Source of the DNA: Rhodococcus sp. KRD162
Lineage (GTDB): Bacteria; Actinomycetota; Actinomycetes; Mycobacteriales; Mycobacteriaceae
Reading direction: 5' to 3'
DNA length: 54,044 nucleotides
NCBI RefSeq assembly: GCF_017168335.1
Contig: NZ_JABFAU010000008.1
Location: forward strand, 1-54,044
The position numbers were made by a program, and so were the translations under genes. Of this stretch, positions 1 through 9,949 are shown one piece after another (the stretch's first letter is position 1; each line of letters starts with the position of its first letter). The notes under the pieces were generated by a model. The model was not told the origin of the DNA and ran no database searches. It worked only from the letters and a program-made list of their open reading frames with translations.

Positions 1-62
1 TCCGCACATCGGCCGCCCACCCCCACCACAGCCTTGAACACCCCGACCTGTGGTGCCGATTG

Positions 63-154
63 TGCAGTTCACTTCTGCACTCAGAATGTCAGAAGACGAC
101 TGCAATCACGGGTAAAACCCCAGCAAATCGTGCAGCCTACTTCTGAAACTGACA
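63..154 (-). mobile_element. End of a Tn402/Tn5053-like transposon reaching left
   Basis: Read on the minus strand from 154, the first 25 bases start TGTCAGTTTCAGAAG and finish GGCTGCAC. From my memory of the class 1 integron (Tn402) 25-bp terminal repeats this matches about 21 of 25 positions. Further in are two subrepeats of the same kind: TCAGAAGACGACTGCA at 89-104 on the plus strand, and TGCAGAAGTGAACTGCAC on the minus strand at 63-80. Multiple 19-bp-type repeats inside each end are characteristic of this family, where TniA binds. The body of the element would lie left of the window. Confidence 0.6.
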
Positions 155-161
155 CCCGATC

Positions 162-206
162 TGTCAGTTTCAGAAGTCAGCTGCACTTGTTCAGAAGTGG
201 GTGTCA
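162..206 (+). mobile_element. Second Tn402/Tn5053-like terminal repeat reaching right
   Basis: Positions 162-186 start TGTCAGTTTCAGAAG and end CAGCTGCAC, an inverted copy of the repeat at 130-154 with two mismatches and a 7-base spacer at 155-161. One weaker subrepeat, TTCAGAAGTGGGTGTCA, follows at 189-205. TGTCA is the outer tip in this family, so the element would extend right into the metal-resistance island. I did not find a matching far end inside the window. Confidence 0.5.
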
Positions 207-337
207 TACAGCCACTGTTAAAGGTAGACCTGTAGTCCGTCTCGAGCAGTCGCGGTCTTCCTACACGAAATGCGAACGTTCCCCTTTCGCCCGCGGCGGT
301 GAACCTTCCCATTCATCACCCTCGCATCGATGATTTA

Positions 338-376
338 TACCCCTAGGGGTACTTGCATACCCCCCTAGGTATATGC
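338..376. promoter_or_regulatory. CsoR/CstR-type tandem operator before the small Cys-rich gene
   Basis: A perfect 14-bp palindrome TACCCCTAGGGGTA lies at 338-351. A second, less exact site GCATACCCCCCTAGGTATAT begins at 355. Tracts of C followed by G with flanking TA are the usual shape of CsoR-family operators. Both sit 30-70 bp before the start at 410. A weaker site (ATACCCCCACCCGTAT, about 639-654) lies just before the MmpL gene. The regulator is inferred from shape alone. Confidence 0.6.
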
Positions 377-409
377 AACAGTAGGTACACCCCGCCAGGA
401 AGGATTGCC

Positions 410-586
410 ATGTGCTACCCCGTCGCATGCCCGACATGCGGTAAGACCACCTGGGCCGGCTGCGGGCGCCACATCGACAGCGTCATGAAGAATGTCCCAC
501 GGCCGCAGCAGTGCACCTGCTCGTCGAGCGAGGCACCCGATCCAGCTAGGCGCACCGGCTTTTTTCACTCCCTGTTTCATCGCTGA
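410..586 (+). CDS. Small Cys-rich conserved protein (58 aa)
   Basis: A 58-residue protein starting MCYPVACPTCGKTTWAGCGR, with CPTCGK and a later CTC. The Cys arrangement suggests a small metal-binding or zinc-ribbon-like protein. The sequence type is a familiar conserved small protein in actinobacteria, but I know no assigned function. The start at 410 is chosen because an AGGAAGG ribosome site precedes it at about 397-403; an upstream in-frame ATG at 353 lies inside the operator region and has no such site. It stands directly after the CsoR-type operators and about 80 bp before the MmpL gene, so it is probably the first gene of the metal-responsive operon. Confidence 0.7.
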   Translation: MCYPVACPTCGKTTWAGCGRHIDSVMKNVPRPQQCTCSSSEAPDPARRTGFFHSLFHR

Positions 587-668
587 CACCTCACCTTTAA
601 GTCTTCGAGGAAGCTTTTGGGCCTTCGTGGCCTTGTCATATACCCCCACCCGTATTTAGGAGAATGCT

Positions 669-2825
669 ATGTCCGTTCCCGCTACCGCGGCGGCTACCGA
701 CCGACACGACCGTGACCGGCCACCTGCACCTGGCGCACTCGGCCGCCTGGGGAGCGCGATGGTCACGCGTCGCCGCTGGGTGTTCGGTATCTGGCTGATC
801 ACCCTAATCGCCCTTGGATCAGCTGCACCAACGGTGTTTTCGTCGTTGGCCGGGGCCGGCTGGCAGGCCAACGGATCCGAATCCGTCCAGGTACGCGAAC
901 TCGCCCAGCAGCATTTCGGCGGCAACTCCTCTGCAGCAGTGCAGGTCGTCGTTCACTCCGACACCGCCTCGATCGACGACCCGGCGATGCAGCAGACACT
1001 CACCGACGTCGCGGCTGTGTTCGACAGCGACACCCGCTTCGGCGAGATCGTCGCCCCCCAGCCGGGCATGACCATCAGCCCCGACCGTCACACCGGCATC
1101 CTCATCGCCGGCGCAGACGCGAGTACCGACGACATGGTCAAAGCCGTCGACGAGGTCAAAGGCGAGCTGACCGCACTGTCCGGTGACGGCATCGAGGTCT
1201 ACCCCACCGGGTCGTCAGCACTGTGGTCGGACTTCAACAAAGCCAACCACGACGCGATGATCCAGGCCGAATTGTTCTCCTGGCCGGTCACTTTGGCGAT
1301 CATGGTGCTCGCGTTCGGCTCTCTCGTCGCCGCGGGTCTGCCGCTGCTACTCACCGTCGCCGGCCTGGTCGCATCCGCAGGCGGACTTGTTCTGCTCAAC
1401 GGCGTCACGCCGATCTCGGTGTGGGCGATGAACTTCGCGATGATGTTCGCCCTCGCCCTCGGAATCGACTACGCCCTGTTCATCGTCGCCAGGTTCCGCG
1501 ACGCACTGCGCAACGCCGATCCACGGGCTGCGGTCGCCGAAACCATGGACACCGCAGGCAAGGCCGTGGTCCTGTCCGGTCTGACGGTCCTGGTGAGCCT
1601 CTCGGCCGTCCTGCTCGTTCCCGCACCGGCGGTGCGCACCATGGCCGTGGGCATCATGCTCGCTGTCACGTTCGTGCTGATTGCCACCATGACCCTGCTC
1701 CCCGCAACCCTGGGTGCACTCGGCTCCAAGGTCAACGCCGCATCCTTGCCCTACGCCAAGCGTCAGCAGCACCGCTCCCCGAAATTCGCAGCCTGGGGTG
1801 AACTGCTGCACAAGCACCCCTGGCCGTTCGCTCTGGTGTCCGTGGGCATCCTCATCGCGCTGGCTCTTCCGGTCCTCGGACTGAAAGTGGCAATGCCCTC
1901 GATCTCTGTAGTGCCCGAGGACGCACCGGTTCGCCAGGGCTACGAGCTCGTCCAGGCCCAGTTCGGTGACGGCGCGCCCGGCGCACTGCAGATCGTCGTG
2001 CCAGCGTCGGATGCGGCCGCGACCGCCACCGCAGCCACTACCGTCGACGGAATCTCGATGGTCACCCCGCCTCAACCTGCGTCCGATGGCTCGAACTATT
2101 CACTGCTGCAAGCACTTCCCACCGTGGACCCTTCGGACGAGAGAATGGGCGCCATCCTCGGTGACCTGCGCGCACAGCTGCCGGAGTCGGCGTTGGTCGG
2201 CGGTGCGCCGGCGGAGAACCTCGATCTGCAGCAAGCACTGAACGACTACCTACCGCTGGTGATCGGCATCATTTTGGCGCTCGGTTTCATCCTGCTGCTC
2301 GTTGCGCTCCAAGCACCGCTGATCGCGATCCTCGGCACCGCCGTCAGTCTGCTCTCGACCGCGGCAGCGTTCGGGGTCGCGAAGCTGATCTTCCAGGACG
2401 GGCACGGTGCGTCACTGCTCGGCTTCACCCCGCAAGGCTTCCTCGACGGCTGGGGTCCGGTGTTCTTCTTCGCGATGATCTTCGCCATCGCCATGGACTA
2501 CACCGTGTTTTTGCTCGCCACCGCGAAAGAGCACTACGAGAAGACCGGGGACCCGAAGGCAGCTCAGGTCGACGGGCTCGCGCACTCCGGCCGGGTCATC
2601 TTCGCCGCCGCCGCGGTGATGGTCGCCGTGTTCTTCACCTTCGCACTGTCCGATCCGCTCCCACCGAAAGAGATGGGCATCATTCTCGGTGTCGCGGTAC
2701 TGCTCGATGCCTTCCTGATCAGGCTGATCCTGCTGCCGGTCTTGCTGCGTCTGACCGGTCACGCCGCATGGTGGTCACCGGCTTGGCTGCGCAAGGTGCT
2801 GCCGTCGATCAGCTTCTCTCACTGA
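669..2825 (+). CDS. MmpL/RND-family transporter
   Basis: A 718-residue MMPL-family membrane transporter. A hydrophobic segment near residues 37-57 is followed by an extracytoplasmic loop, a five- or six-helix bundle, a second loop (about 400-520) and a second bundle. The two Asp-Tyr pairs that carry protons in MmpL proteins are visible in GIDYALFIVARFRD (about residue 266) and AMDYTVFLLA (about 610). The length is near the lower end for MmpL proteins. An AGGAG ribosome site precedes the ATG. Substrates of the family are lipids, siderophores or drugs. Here the metal-type operator and the following sulfur genes suggest a stress-related export role, but the substrate cannot be read from the sequence. 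Confidence 0.88.
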   Translation: MSVPATAAATDRHDRDRPPAPGALGRLGSAMVTRRRWVFGIWLITLIALGSAAPTVFSSLAGAGWQANGSESVQVRELAQQHFGGNSSAAVQVVVHSDTASIDDPAMQQTLTDVAAVFDSDTRFGEIVAPQPGMTISPDRHTGILIAGADASTDDMVKAVDEVKGELTALSGDGIEVYPTGSSALWSDFNKANHDAMIQAELFSWPVTLAIMVLAFGSLVAAGLPLLLTVAGLVASAGGLVLLNGVTPISVWAMNFAMMFALALGIDYALFIVARFRDALRNADPRAAVAETMDTAGKAVVLSGLTVLVSLSAVLLVPAPAVRTMAVGIMLAVTFVLIATMTLLPATLGALGSKVNAASLPYAKRQQHRSPKFAAWGELLHKHPWPFALVSVGILIALALPVLGLKVAMPSISVVPEDAPVRQGYELVQAQFGDGAPGALQIVVPASDAAATATAATTVDGISMVTPPQPASDGSNYSLLQALPTVDPSDERMGAILGDLRAQLPESALVGGAPAENLDLQQALNDYLPLVIGIILALGFILLLVALQAPLIAILGTAVSLLSTAAAFGVAKLIFQDGHGASLLGFTPQGFLDGWGPVFFFAMIFAIAMDYTVFLLATAKEHYEKTGDPKAAQVDGLAHSGRVIFAAAAVMVAVFFTFALSDPLPPKEMGIILGVAVLLDAFLIRLILLPVLLRLTGHAAWWSPAWLRKVLPSISFSH

Positions 2826-2853
2826 CACCCTCACCACACCGAACGGAGCACTG

Positions 2854-3105
2854 ATGATCGATCCGAACACAACCCACTCGGCGGCATTCACAGGATGGCC
2901 GATCGAACGTATCGTCCCCGCCCTTGCTGCCGGTGTCACCGCCACCGGTCTGGCACTCGGCGAATTACACGCACCGCAGTGGCGACTACTGAGCGCGTTC
3001 GCTGCCGCGAACCTCGCCCTCTACGCAGCGGTCGGCTGGTGTCCGGCGAGCGCACTCCTCAGCCGGGTCGGCGTGCCGAGTATTCGTCGGCCCCTGAACG
3101 GGTAG
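2854..3105 (+). CDS. DUF2892 small membrane protein
   Basis: An 83-residue protein with two hydrophobic stretches (about 20-40 and 47-64) and the motif VGWCPASALLSRVG. A CP motif after the second helix is typical of DUF2892 proteins (the membrane part of YgaP-like proteins), which often accompany rhodaneses and sulfur or metal genes. The ATG at 2854 follows GGAG by about 8 bases. It lies 28 bp after the transporter and 42 bp before the DUF302 gene on the same strand, so it is likely co-transcribed. A role in sulfur transfer at the membrane is an inference from neighbours. Confidence 0.75.
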   Translation: MIDPNTTHSAAFTGWPIERIVPALAAGVTATGLALGELHAPQWRLLSAFAAANLALYAAVGWCPASALLSRVGVPSIRRPLNG

Positions 3106-3147
3106 ACCTACATCACCGCAGTTTGATAATCGAAAGGAATTTCCCTC

Positions 3148-4687
<1,540 letters not shown>

Positions 4688-4743
4688 ACGACACATTTCA
4701 CGTCAGAAACGAGGCCGACCCGACAACACCGTAGGAGTACCCC

Positions 4744-6105
4744 ATGAGCACGACCGATCCAGATATCGCCATCATCGAAACCTCGAGCCTGGGCGACCGC
4801 AGTTACCTGGTCAGCCACGACGGCATCGCCGTTGTGATCGATCCCCAACGTGACATCGACCGCGTCCTGGCATTGGCAGCGGAGAAGAACGCCACCATCA
4901 CCCACGTACTCGAAACCCACATCCACAACGACTACGTCACCGGCGGCCTCGAACTCGCACGCGCCACCGGAGCCGAATACGTTGTGCCCGAGGGTGACCC
5001 GGTCGAATTCGAGCGACGGGCAGTGGGGGACGGCGATGTCGTCGACGCGGGATCGGCGACGTTTCAGGTCATGCACACCCCGGGCCATACACATCATCAC
5101 GTCAGCTACGTACTGCAACTCGGAGACGAACCGATCGCGATCTTCACCGGCGGCTCGATGCTCTACGGATCCACCGGCCGCACCGACCTACTCGGCTCCG
5201 AACACACCGACGAGCTCACCCATGCCCAGTTCCACTCGGTCCGTCGAATCGCCGCCGAACTCCCCGCCGACGTCGAGGTCTACCCCACCCACGGATTCGG
5301 TAGCTTCTGCTCCGCGACCCCCACCAGCGGCGACTCGTCGACCATCGGTGAACAGCAACAGTCCAATCCCGCGCTGACCCAGGACGAACAAACCTACGTC
5401 GACGAGTTGATCGCAGGACTGTCGGCCTACCCCGCGTACTACGCCCACATGGGCGTCATCAACACCGAAGGCCCCGCACCGATCGACCTGTCCACCCCAG
5501 AACCCGTCGACCCCGACGAACTACGCCGCCGCATCGACGACGGACAATGGGTCGTCGACCTCCGCGCACGCACCGCCTTCGCTGCCGGACATCTCGACGG
5601 TTCCCTCGGCTTCGAGCTGTCGACGACATTCGTCACCTACCTCGGCTGGCTCTACCAGTGGGGTGCGCCGCTGACCTTGATCGGCGACACATCCGATCAA
5701 ATCGACGAGGCCACAAGGGAGTTGGCACGTATCGGCATCGACCACCCCTCCGGCTCCGCTGTCGGAGAGATTCATTCGCTCGCCAGCGACGGGCGCGTAC
5801 GGTCCTACGAAGTGTCCGACTTCGCCGGACTCGCCGCAGAGGACTCGGACATTGCAGTGCTCGACACCCGTCAACAGTCCGAATACGCGGACGGCCACAT
5901 CCCCGGTGCGATCAACATTCCCCTCCACGAACTGCCGCACCGACTCGCAGAAGTTCCCGACGGCAAAGTGTGGGTGCACTGCGCCTCCGGCTATCGCGCC
6001 TCGATCGCGGCCTCACTACTCGACCGGGAACATCGCAGCGTGGTGCTCATCGACGACGACTACAACCGCGCAACAGATCTCGGACTCGACACCTCGAAGA
6101 CATGA
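4744..6105 (+). CDS. Persulfide dioxygenase-rhodanese fusion (CstB-like)
   Basis: A 453-residue fusion. Residues 1-240 form a metallo-beta-lactamase fold of the ETHE1/persulfide dioxygenase type, with the metal-binding HIHNDYVTGG near residue 57, HTPGHTHHH near 117 and YPTHGFGSFC near 180. Two rhodanese-like domains follow. The first (about 265-345) lacks a catalytic Cys; the second (about 360-450) has the active loop HCASGYRAS with Cys near 412. The same layout is seen in CstB, which turns persulfides into thiosulfate or sulfite in the cytoplasm. It is 56 bp downstream of the broken CstR-like gene, behind a GGAG ribosome site. With TauE, DUF302 and DUF2892 it forms a sulfur-detoxification set. 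Confidence 0.9.
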   Translation: MSTTDPDIAIIETSSLGDRSYLVSHDGIAVVIDPQRDIDRVLALAAEKNATITHVLETHIHNDYVTGGLELARATGAEYVVPEGDPVEFERRAVGDGDVVDAGSATFQVMHTPGHTHHHVSYVLQLGDEPIAIFTGGSMLYGSTGRTDLLGSEHTDELTHAQFHSVRRIAAELPADVEVYPTHGFGSFCSATPTSGDSSTIGEQQQSNPALTQDEQTYVDELIAGLSAYPAYYAHMGVINTEGPAPIDLSTPEPVDPDELRRRIDDGQWVVDLRARTAFAAGHLDGSLGFELSTTFVTYLGWLYQWGAPLTLIGDTSDQIDEATRELARIGIDHPSGSAVGEIHSLASDGRVRSYEVSDFAGLAAEDSDIAVLDTRQQSEYADGHIPGAINIPLHELPHRLAEVPDGKVWVHCASGYRASIAASLLDREHRSVVLIDDDYNRATDLGLDTSKT

Positions 6106-6142
6106 CGAAATGCTTCGACGACCGAACGCGACGAGACAGGCG

Positions 6143-6171
6143 TACCCCCAGGGGGTATATGTTGGTATCAT
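6143..6171 (+). promoter_or_regulatory. CsoR-type operator overlapping a leaderless promoter
   Basis: TACCCCCAGGGGGTA at 6143-6157 is a perfect palindrome. A -10-like TATCAT lies at 6166-6171, and the ATG at 6179 begins 7 bases after it, the spacing of a leaderless transcript. The operator falls in the -35 to -10 region, so a bound repressor would block the promoter. Transcription start is inferred. Confidence 0.6.
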
Positions 6172-6178
6172 CGGCCGC

Positions 6179-6601
6179 ATGCACTCAGTGAATCGGCACG
6201 GTCGACGGGGCACAGCTCCGACGGCAGCTTTACTGATTGCACTGACGGTGTTCGGTGTCCTGTTGATGCATTCGGTGACACCGATGTCGATGCCCGTGAC
6301 CGGCTCGATGTCCACATCGATGAGCGGCGGCCATGCCTCGTTCGCAGCACCGTCCCACACGGACGCCACGGTTCCGGTGATGACCGGGGAACATGACTGC
6401 CCGTCGGGGCACCAGATGATGCATCCCTGCGTCGGCACGACGGTGTCGTGGCCCGCGCTGACGGTCCCGGCGATGAGCGCAGCCCTCGACCTGGCGCCGA
6501 CATCGGTGAACCGGATCATTGGACGGGCCGACTCCACGCTTGAGCGTGCGCCGCCGTGGACGTTATGGGAGTTGGACAGATCGGTGACCTTGCCAGTGTG
6601 A
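6179..6601 (+). CDS. DUF6153-type Met/His-rich membrane protein
   Basis: A 140-residue protein. A hydrophobic segment at about 15-31 (LLIALTVFGVLLMHSV) is followed by a Met/Ser/His-rich stretch with paired Cys (DCPSGHQMMHPC) and a second hydrophobic region. This is the DUF6153 pattern, usually found just before a DUF305 gene, as here. The exposed Met, His and Cys suggest copper binding outside the membrane. No ribosome site precedes the ATG, but a -10-like TATCAT ends 7 bases before it, so a leaderless mRNA is likely. A paralogue stands at 32070-32516, again before a DUF305 gene. Confidence 0.72.
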   Translation: MHSVNRHGRRGTAPTAALLIALTVFGVLLMHSVTPMSMPVTGSMSTSMSGGHASFAAPSHTDATVPVMTGEHDCPSGHQMMHPCVGTTVSWPALTVPAMSAALDLAPTSVNRIIGRADSTLERAPPWTLWELDRSVTLPV

Positions 6602-6686
6602 CAGGGAGCCCGGCAGACGCGTGTCTGTCGGCGGATCGAACGACATCCAATTCTCTGCACTACCCACTCTTGCAAGGAGTTTCCTC

Positions 6687-7331
6687 ATGCGTACCAAAGT
6701 CATTGCCTCGATCGCTGCTGCCGCCGCGAGCGCGTTCCTCGTCGTCGGCTGTAGCGACAACGCGGCCGATTCGTCGATGGACGGCCATGCGATGGGATCG
6801 ATGTCCTCGGCACCGATGTCCTCGGCCCAAGCAAGCGCGTCCGCAGAGTTCAACGATGCCGACGTGATGTTCGCGCAGATGATGTACCCGCATCACGCCC
6901 AAGCAGTCGAGATGGCCGACATGGCGAACGGCCGCACCGACAACCCGGAGGTGCTGTCGCTGGCATCGGCGATCGCCGCCGCGCAACAGCCCGAGATGGA
7001 CCAGATGACCACCTGGCTCACCGAGTGGGGCCAGCCCATGCCCGACATGGACAGGGGTGACATGGGTGACATGGGTGACATGGGCGGGATGGACCACAGC
7101 TCCGGCAGCGGCATGATGACCGCTCAGGACATGGACGCGTTGATGGCAGCGTCGGGACCGGAATTCGACCGCCAGTGGTTGACGATGATGATCGCCCACC
7201 ACACCGGCGCCATCGAGATGGCCAACACCGAAATCGCAGACGGTTCCAATCCTGACGCCCTGGAGATGGCCCGCACCATCGTCGCCACCCAGCAGCAGGA
7301 AATCGACACCATGCAGCGGCTGCTCGGCTGA
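6687..7331 (+). CDS. DUF305 lipoprotein, probable copper-binding
   Basis: A 214-residue DUF305 protein. The signal peptide ends in LVVGC, a lipobox with Cys near residue 21, so the mature protein is probably anchored outside the membrane. It has two ferritin-like helical repeats, each with the HH motif of the family: MYPHHAQAVEMADMA and MIAHHTGAIEMANTE. A Met/Asp/Gly repeat (GDMGDMGDMGGMD) links them. The start at 6687 follows AAGGAG by 7 bases. It is 85 bp after the DUF6153 gene. A role in periplasmic copper binding is inferred from context. A strong hairpin follows the stop. Confidence 0.85.
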   Translation: MRTKVIASIAAAAASAFLVVGCSDNAADSSMDGHAMGSMSSAPMSSAQASASAEFNDADVMFAQMMYPHHAQAVEMADMANGRTDNPEVLSLASAIAAAQQPEMDQMTTWLTEWGQPMPDMDRGDMGDMGDMGGMDHSSGSGMMTAQDMDALMAASGPEFDRQWLTMMIAHHTGAIEMANTEIADGSNPDALEMARTIVATQQQEIDTMQRLLG

Positions 7332-7351
7332 CCCGGCCCGCTATAGACAAC

Positions 7352-7390
7352 GATGGCCGCATCCTCTCCGGCGGAGAAGGTGCGGCCATC
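7352..7390. terminator. Bidirectional hairpin between DUF305 and copB genes
   Basis: A 19-bp stem, GATGGCCGCATCCTCTCCG at 7352-7370 and its complement at 7372-7390 with two G-U type mismatches, sits between the convergent DUF305 and copB genes. No long U tract follows, as is usual in this GC-rich group. Confidence 0.6.
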
Positions 7391-7437
7391 AACGTTCCAC
7401 AATTGTCAGGGCTGCGTTCCCGGTACGAGATCAGCTC

Positions 7438-9633
7438 TCACAGTGACGGTGTGCGCTGCGACGGAGGGTTGGAACTCCCCTCGTTCACCGCTCCGGTGAT
7501 GGTGTCGGGTGTGAGGTCGAGTCGACGCAGTAATTGTGCGTTCGCAGCGACGATGATCGTCGACAGCGACATCAGGATCGCGCCGATCGACATCGGCAGC
7601 ACGAACCCGACCGGCGCGAGCACTCCTGCCGCGAGCGGAACCGAGATGAGGTTGTATCCCGCTGCCCACCAGAGGTTTTGCTTCATCTTTCGGTACGAGG
7701 CGCGCGAGAGTTCGATCACCGACAACACCGACCTCGGGTCGTCGCTGGCGAGGATCACTCCGGCCGATGCGATTGCGACGTCGGTGCCGGCCCCGATCGC
7801 GATACCGACATCGGCCTGCGCCAGAGCCGGGGCGTCGTTGACTCCGTCGCCGACCATCGCCACCGTACGGCCTTCGCTCTGGAGTTCAGCGACGTTGTGC
7901 GACTTGTCTTCCGGTTTCACCCCGGCGAAGTAGCGGTCCACACCGAGCTCGGTGGCGACGGACTTCGCGACGGCGTCGGCATCACCGGTGATCATCACGA
8001 CCGCGATTCCTCGCGCGTGCAGCGCGTCTACCGCAGTGCGTGACTCGGACCGGATCTCATCGGCGAGCGCGAGGGCACCGATCACGGCCCCGTCGGCGAG
8101 GACGTGCAGGATGATCGCCCCGTCCCCGCGCCACCGGTCGGCGACAGCGAGTTCGGATCCGTGTTCCTGCTCGAGCAGTGCCGGCCCGCCGACCTGGATC
8201 CGGACGCCGTCGACGTCGGCTGCGACCCCGACGGCGGGGGACGACTGAAAGCCGGCTGCAGCCGGGACCGTCAGGTTCCGCGCGCGTGCGGCCTCGACGA
8301 TGGCACGGGCGAGTGGATGTTCGGAATCTGCTTCTGCGGCAGCGGCCAGCGCGAGAACGTTGTCGGCGGTGCGCCCGCCGGTCACCTCGACTGCGGTGAC
8401 GGTGGGTTCACCCTTGGTGAGGGTCCCGGTCTTGTCGAACAGCACGGTGTCCACCGTGCGCATGGTTTCGAGTGCGAGCCGGTCCTTGACCAGAACACCG
8501 CCGCGGGCGGCGCGTTCGGTGGCGATGGAGACCACCAGCGGAATCGCCAGTCCGAGTGCGTGCGGGCAGGCGATGACCAGCACGGTGATGGTGCGGATGA
8601 CGGCGTCGTCGGGCATCCCGACCAGAGTCCACACCGCAGCGGTGATGATCGCGGCACCGAGAGCGAACCAGAACAGCCAGCCAGCGGCGGTGTCCGCGAT
8701 GCGCTGAGCGCGCGAGGTCGAGTTCTGGGCGTCGGCGACCAAGCGGCCGATGCCGGCGAGGGCGGTGTCCTCCCCTACTGCAGTGACCTGGACGCGCAGA
8801 CCTGAGTCGGTGGCGACAGTGCCGGCGACGACTTGATCGCCGTCGCTGCGGCGGACGGTGCGTGATTCCCCGGTGATCATCGATTCGTCCATGCTCGCCG
8901 ATCCGGAGACGATGGTGCCGTCCGCCGGTACGCGGCCGCCGGGGCGGACGACAACGACATCACCGAGCTGCAGCTCGGACGGGGGCACCGGCACCACATC
9001 GTCGCCCTCGACGCGTTCGGCGACATCCGGGAGCAACGCCGCCAACGAGTCCAGAGCGGAGGTGGTCTGGGCGAGTGATCTCATCTCGATCCAGTGCCCG
9101 AGCAGCATGATCACGATCAGCAGGGCCAGTTCCCACCAGAAGTCGAGCTGATGATCGAGCAGGCCGAGGCTCGCTCCCATCGACGCAATGAATGCGACGG
9201 TAATCGCCAGGGCGATGAGCAGCATCATTCCCGGTGCACGGGAACGGATTTCGCTGACTGCTCCGGAGAGGAACGGAGACCCGCCCCAGGCGTACATCAC
9301 CGTTCCGAACACCGGAGAGACCCAGGCAATCCACGCTGCGTCGGGCAATGAGTAGCCGAGGAGCATCGCGAACATGTTCGAGGCAACGATCACCGGAACG
9401 GCAAGGACCAGCATGACCCAGAACAGGCGACGAAACATACCGACGTGATCACCGTGACCGGTGTGCCCGCCGTGCTCTGCGTTGTGCCCGCCGGTGTCGT
9501 GGTCCGACTGCGGAGTCGCCTTCTCTGCCCCGTCCGTGTGCATTTCGGGTCCTTCTTCATGCCCGCTGTGCTGCAGTCTGTTCGGCGGATCCGTCCGCGC
9601 GGAGTCGACGTCGGAGTGTGTGTGATCGTTCAT
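7438..9633 (-). CDS. copB: CopB-type copper-translocating P-type ATPase
   Basis: A 731-residue P1B-type ATPase. The amino terminus (1-66) is rich in His, Gly and Asp rather than carrying a CxxC domain. The membrane metal site is CPH (VIACPHALGLAIP, about residue 357), the mark of the CopB group, which exports copper or silver ions. Also visible are ITGES, DKTGTLTKGE (phosphorylated Asp near 400), the HP motif SEHPLARAI and [13 protein letters not shown]. The ATG overlaps the stop of the HMA-like gene (ATGA), so the two are coupled. The shared promoter carries the CsoR-type operator at 9919-9945. Confidence 0.93.
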   Translation of the reverse strand: MNDHTHSDVDSARTDPPNRLQHSGHEEGPEMHTDGAEKATPQSDHDTGGHNAEHGGHTGHGDHVGMFRRLFWVMLVLAVPVIVASNMFAMLLGYSLPDAAWIAWVSPVFGTVMYAWGGSPFLSGAVSEIRSRAPGMMLLIALAITVAFIASMGASLGLLDHQLDFWWELALLIVIMLLGHWIEMRSLAQTTSALDSLAALLPDVAERVEGDDVVPVPPSELQLGDVVVVRPGGRVPADGTIVSGSASMDESMITGESRTVRRSDGDQVVAGTVATDSGLRVQVTAVGEDTALAGIGRLVADAQNSTSRAQRIADTAAGWLFWFALGAAIITAAVWTLVGMPDDAVIRTITVLVIACPHALGLAIPLVVSIATERAARGGVLVKDRLALETMRTVDTVLFDKTGTLTKGEPTVTAVEVTGGRTADNVLALAAAAEADSEHPLARAIVEAARARNLTVPAAAGFQSSPAVGVAADVDGVRIQVGGPALLEQEHGSELAVADRWRGDGAIILHVLADGAVIGALALADEIRSESRTAVDALHARGIAVVMITGDADAVAKSVATELGVDRYFAGVKPEDKSHNVAELQSEGRTVAMVGDGVNDAPALAQADVGIAIGAGTDVAIASAGVILASDDPRSVLSVIELSRASYRKMKQNLWWAAGYNLISVPLAAGVLAPVGFVLPMSIGAILMSLSTIIVAANAQLLRRLDLTPDTITGAVNEGSSNPPSQRTPSL

Positions 9634-9911
9634 CGTGCAGTCCTCTCATCCATCGAGTTCGATATCCATTCATCCCATGAACTCGTGGGTTCTGGTTCGG
9701 CTGTGCATTCGGCGTCGAGGGCGACAATGATCTGCGCCTGGACGAGCGCGGCTGCACTGGTGACCGTGAATGTCCCTGCCGCCGCCGATAACGCGACAGT
9801 GTCCATTCCGATCACGGCGTTGACGTCGTTGCGGACCGACGGCTCACAGTGGCCGTACATCAATACCGGCGTAACTGACAGTGCGTGATGATCATGCGTA
9901 GCTTTCGACAT
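9630..9911 (-). CDS. HMA-like small protein lacking the first metal Cys
   Basis: A 93-residue protein starting MSKATHDHHALSVTPVLMYG. It follows the outline of a heavy-metal-associated domain: a strand, then MYGHCEPSVRNDVNAVIGMD where CopZ has MTCGHC, then two further strands. The first Cys of the CxxC pair is replaced, leaving one Cys and a nearby His. The start at 9911 is 7 bases after a -10-like TATGTT (minus strand), so translation may be leaderless. It is coupled by ATGA overlap to copB. It may be a copper chaperone with altered binding, or a decayed CopZ. Confidence 0.65.
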   Translation of the reverse strand: MSKATHDHHALSVTPVLMYGHCEPSVRNDVNAVIGMDTVALSAAAGTFTVTSAAALVQAQIIVALDAECTAEPEPTSSWDEWISNSMDERTAR

Positions 9912-9918
9912 CTCGGAC

Positions 9919-9945
9919 AACATATACCCCATAGGGGTATATGTT
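9919..9945. promoter_or_regulatory. 27-bp perfect CsoR-type palindrome before the HMA-like/copB operon
   Basis: AACATATACCCC and GGGGTATATGTT are exact inverted copies separated by ATA. The left part includes a possible -10 (TATGTT on the minus strand) 7 bases before the ATG at 9911. This is the most perfect operator of its class in the window, and its placement on the -10 points to direct repression. Confidence 0.72.
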
Positions 9946-9949
9946 GATC

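Noticed and set aside
34..333. Plus-strand 99-aa open frame
   Set aside because: It runs through the transposon terminal repeats and has no ribosome site or motif.
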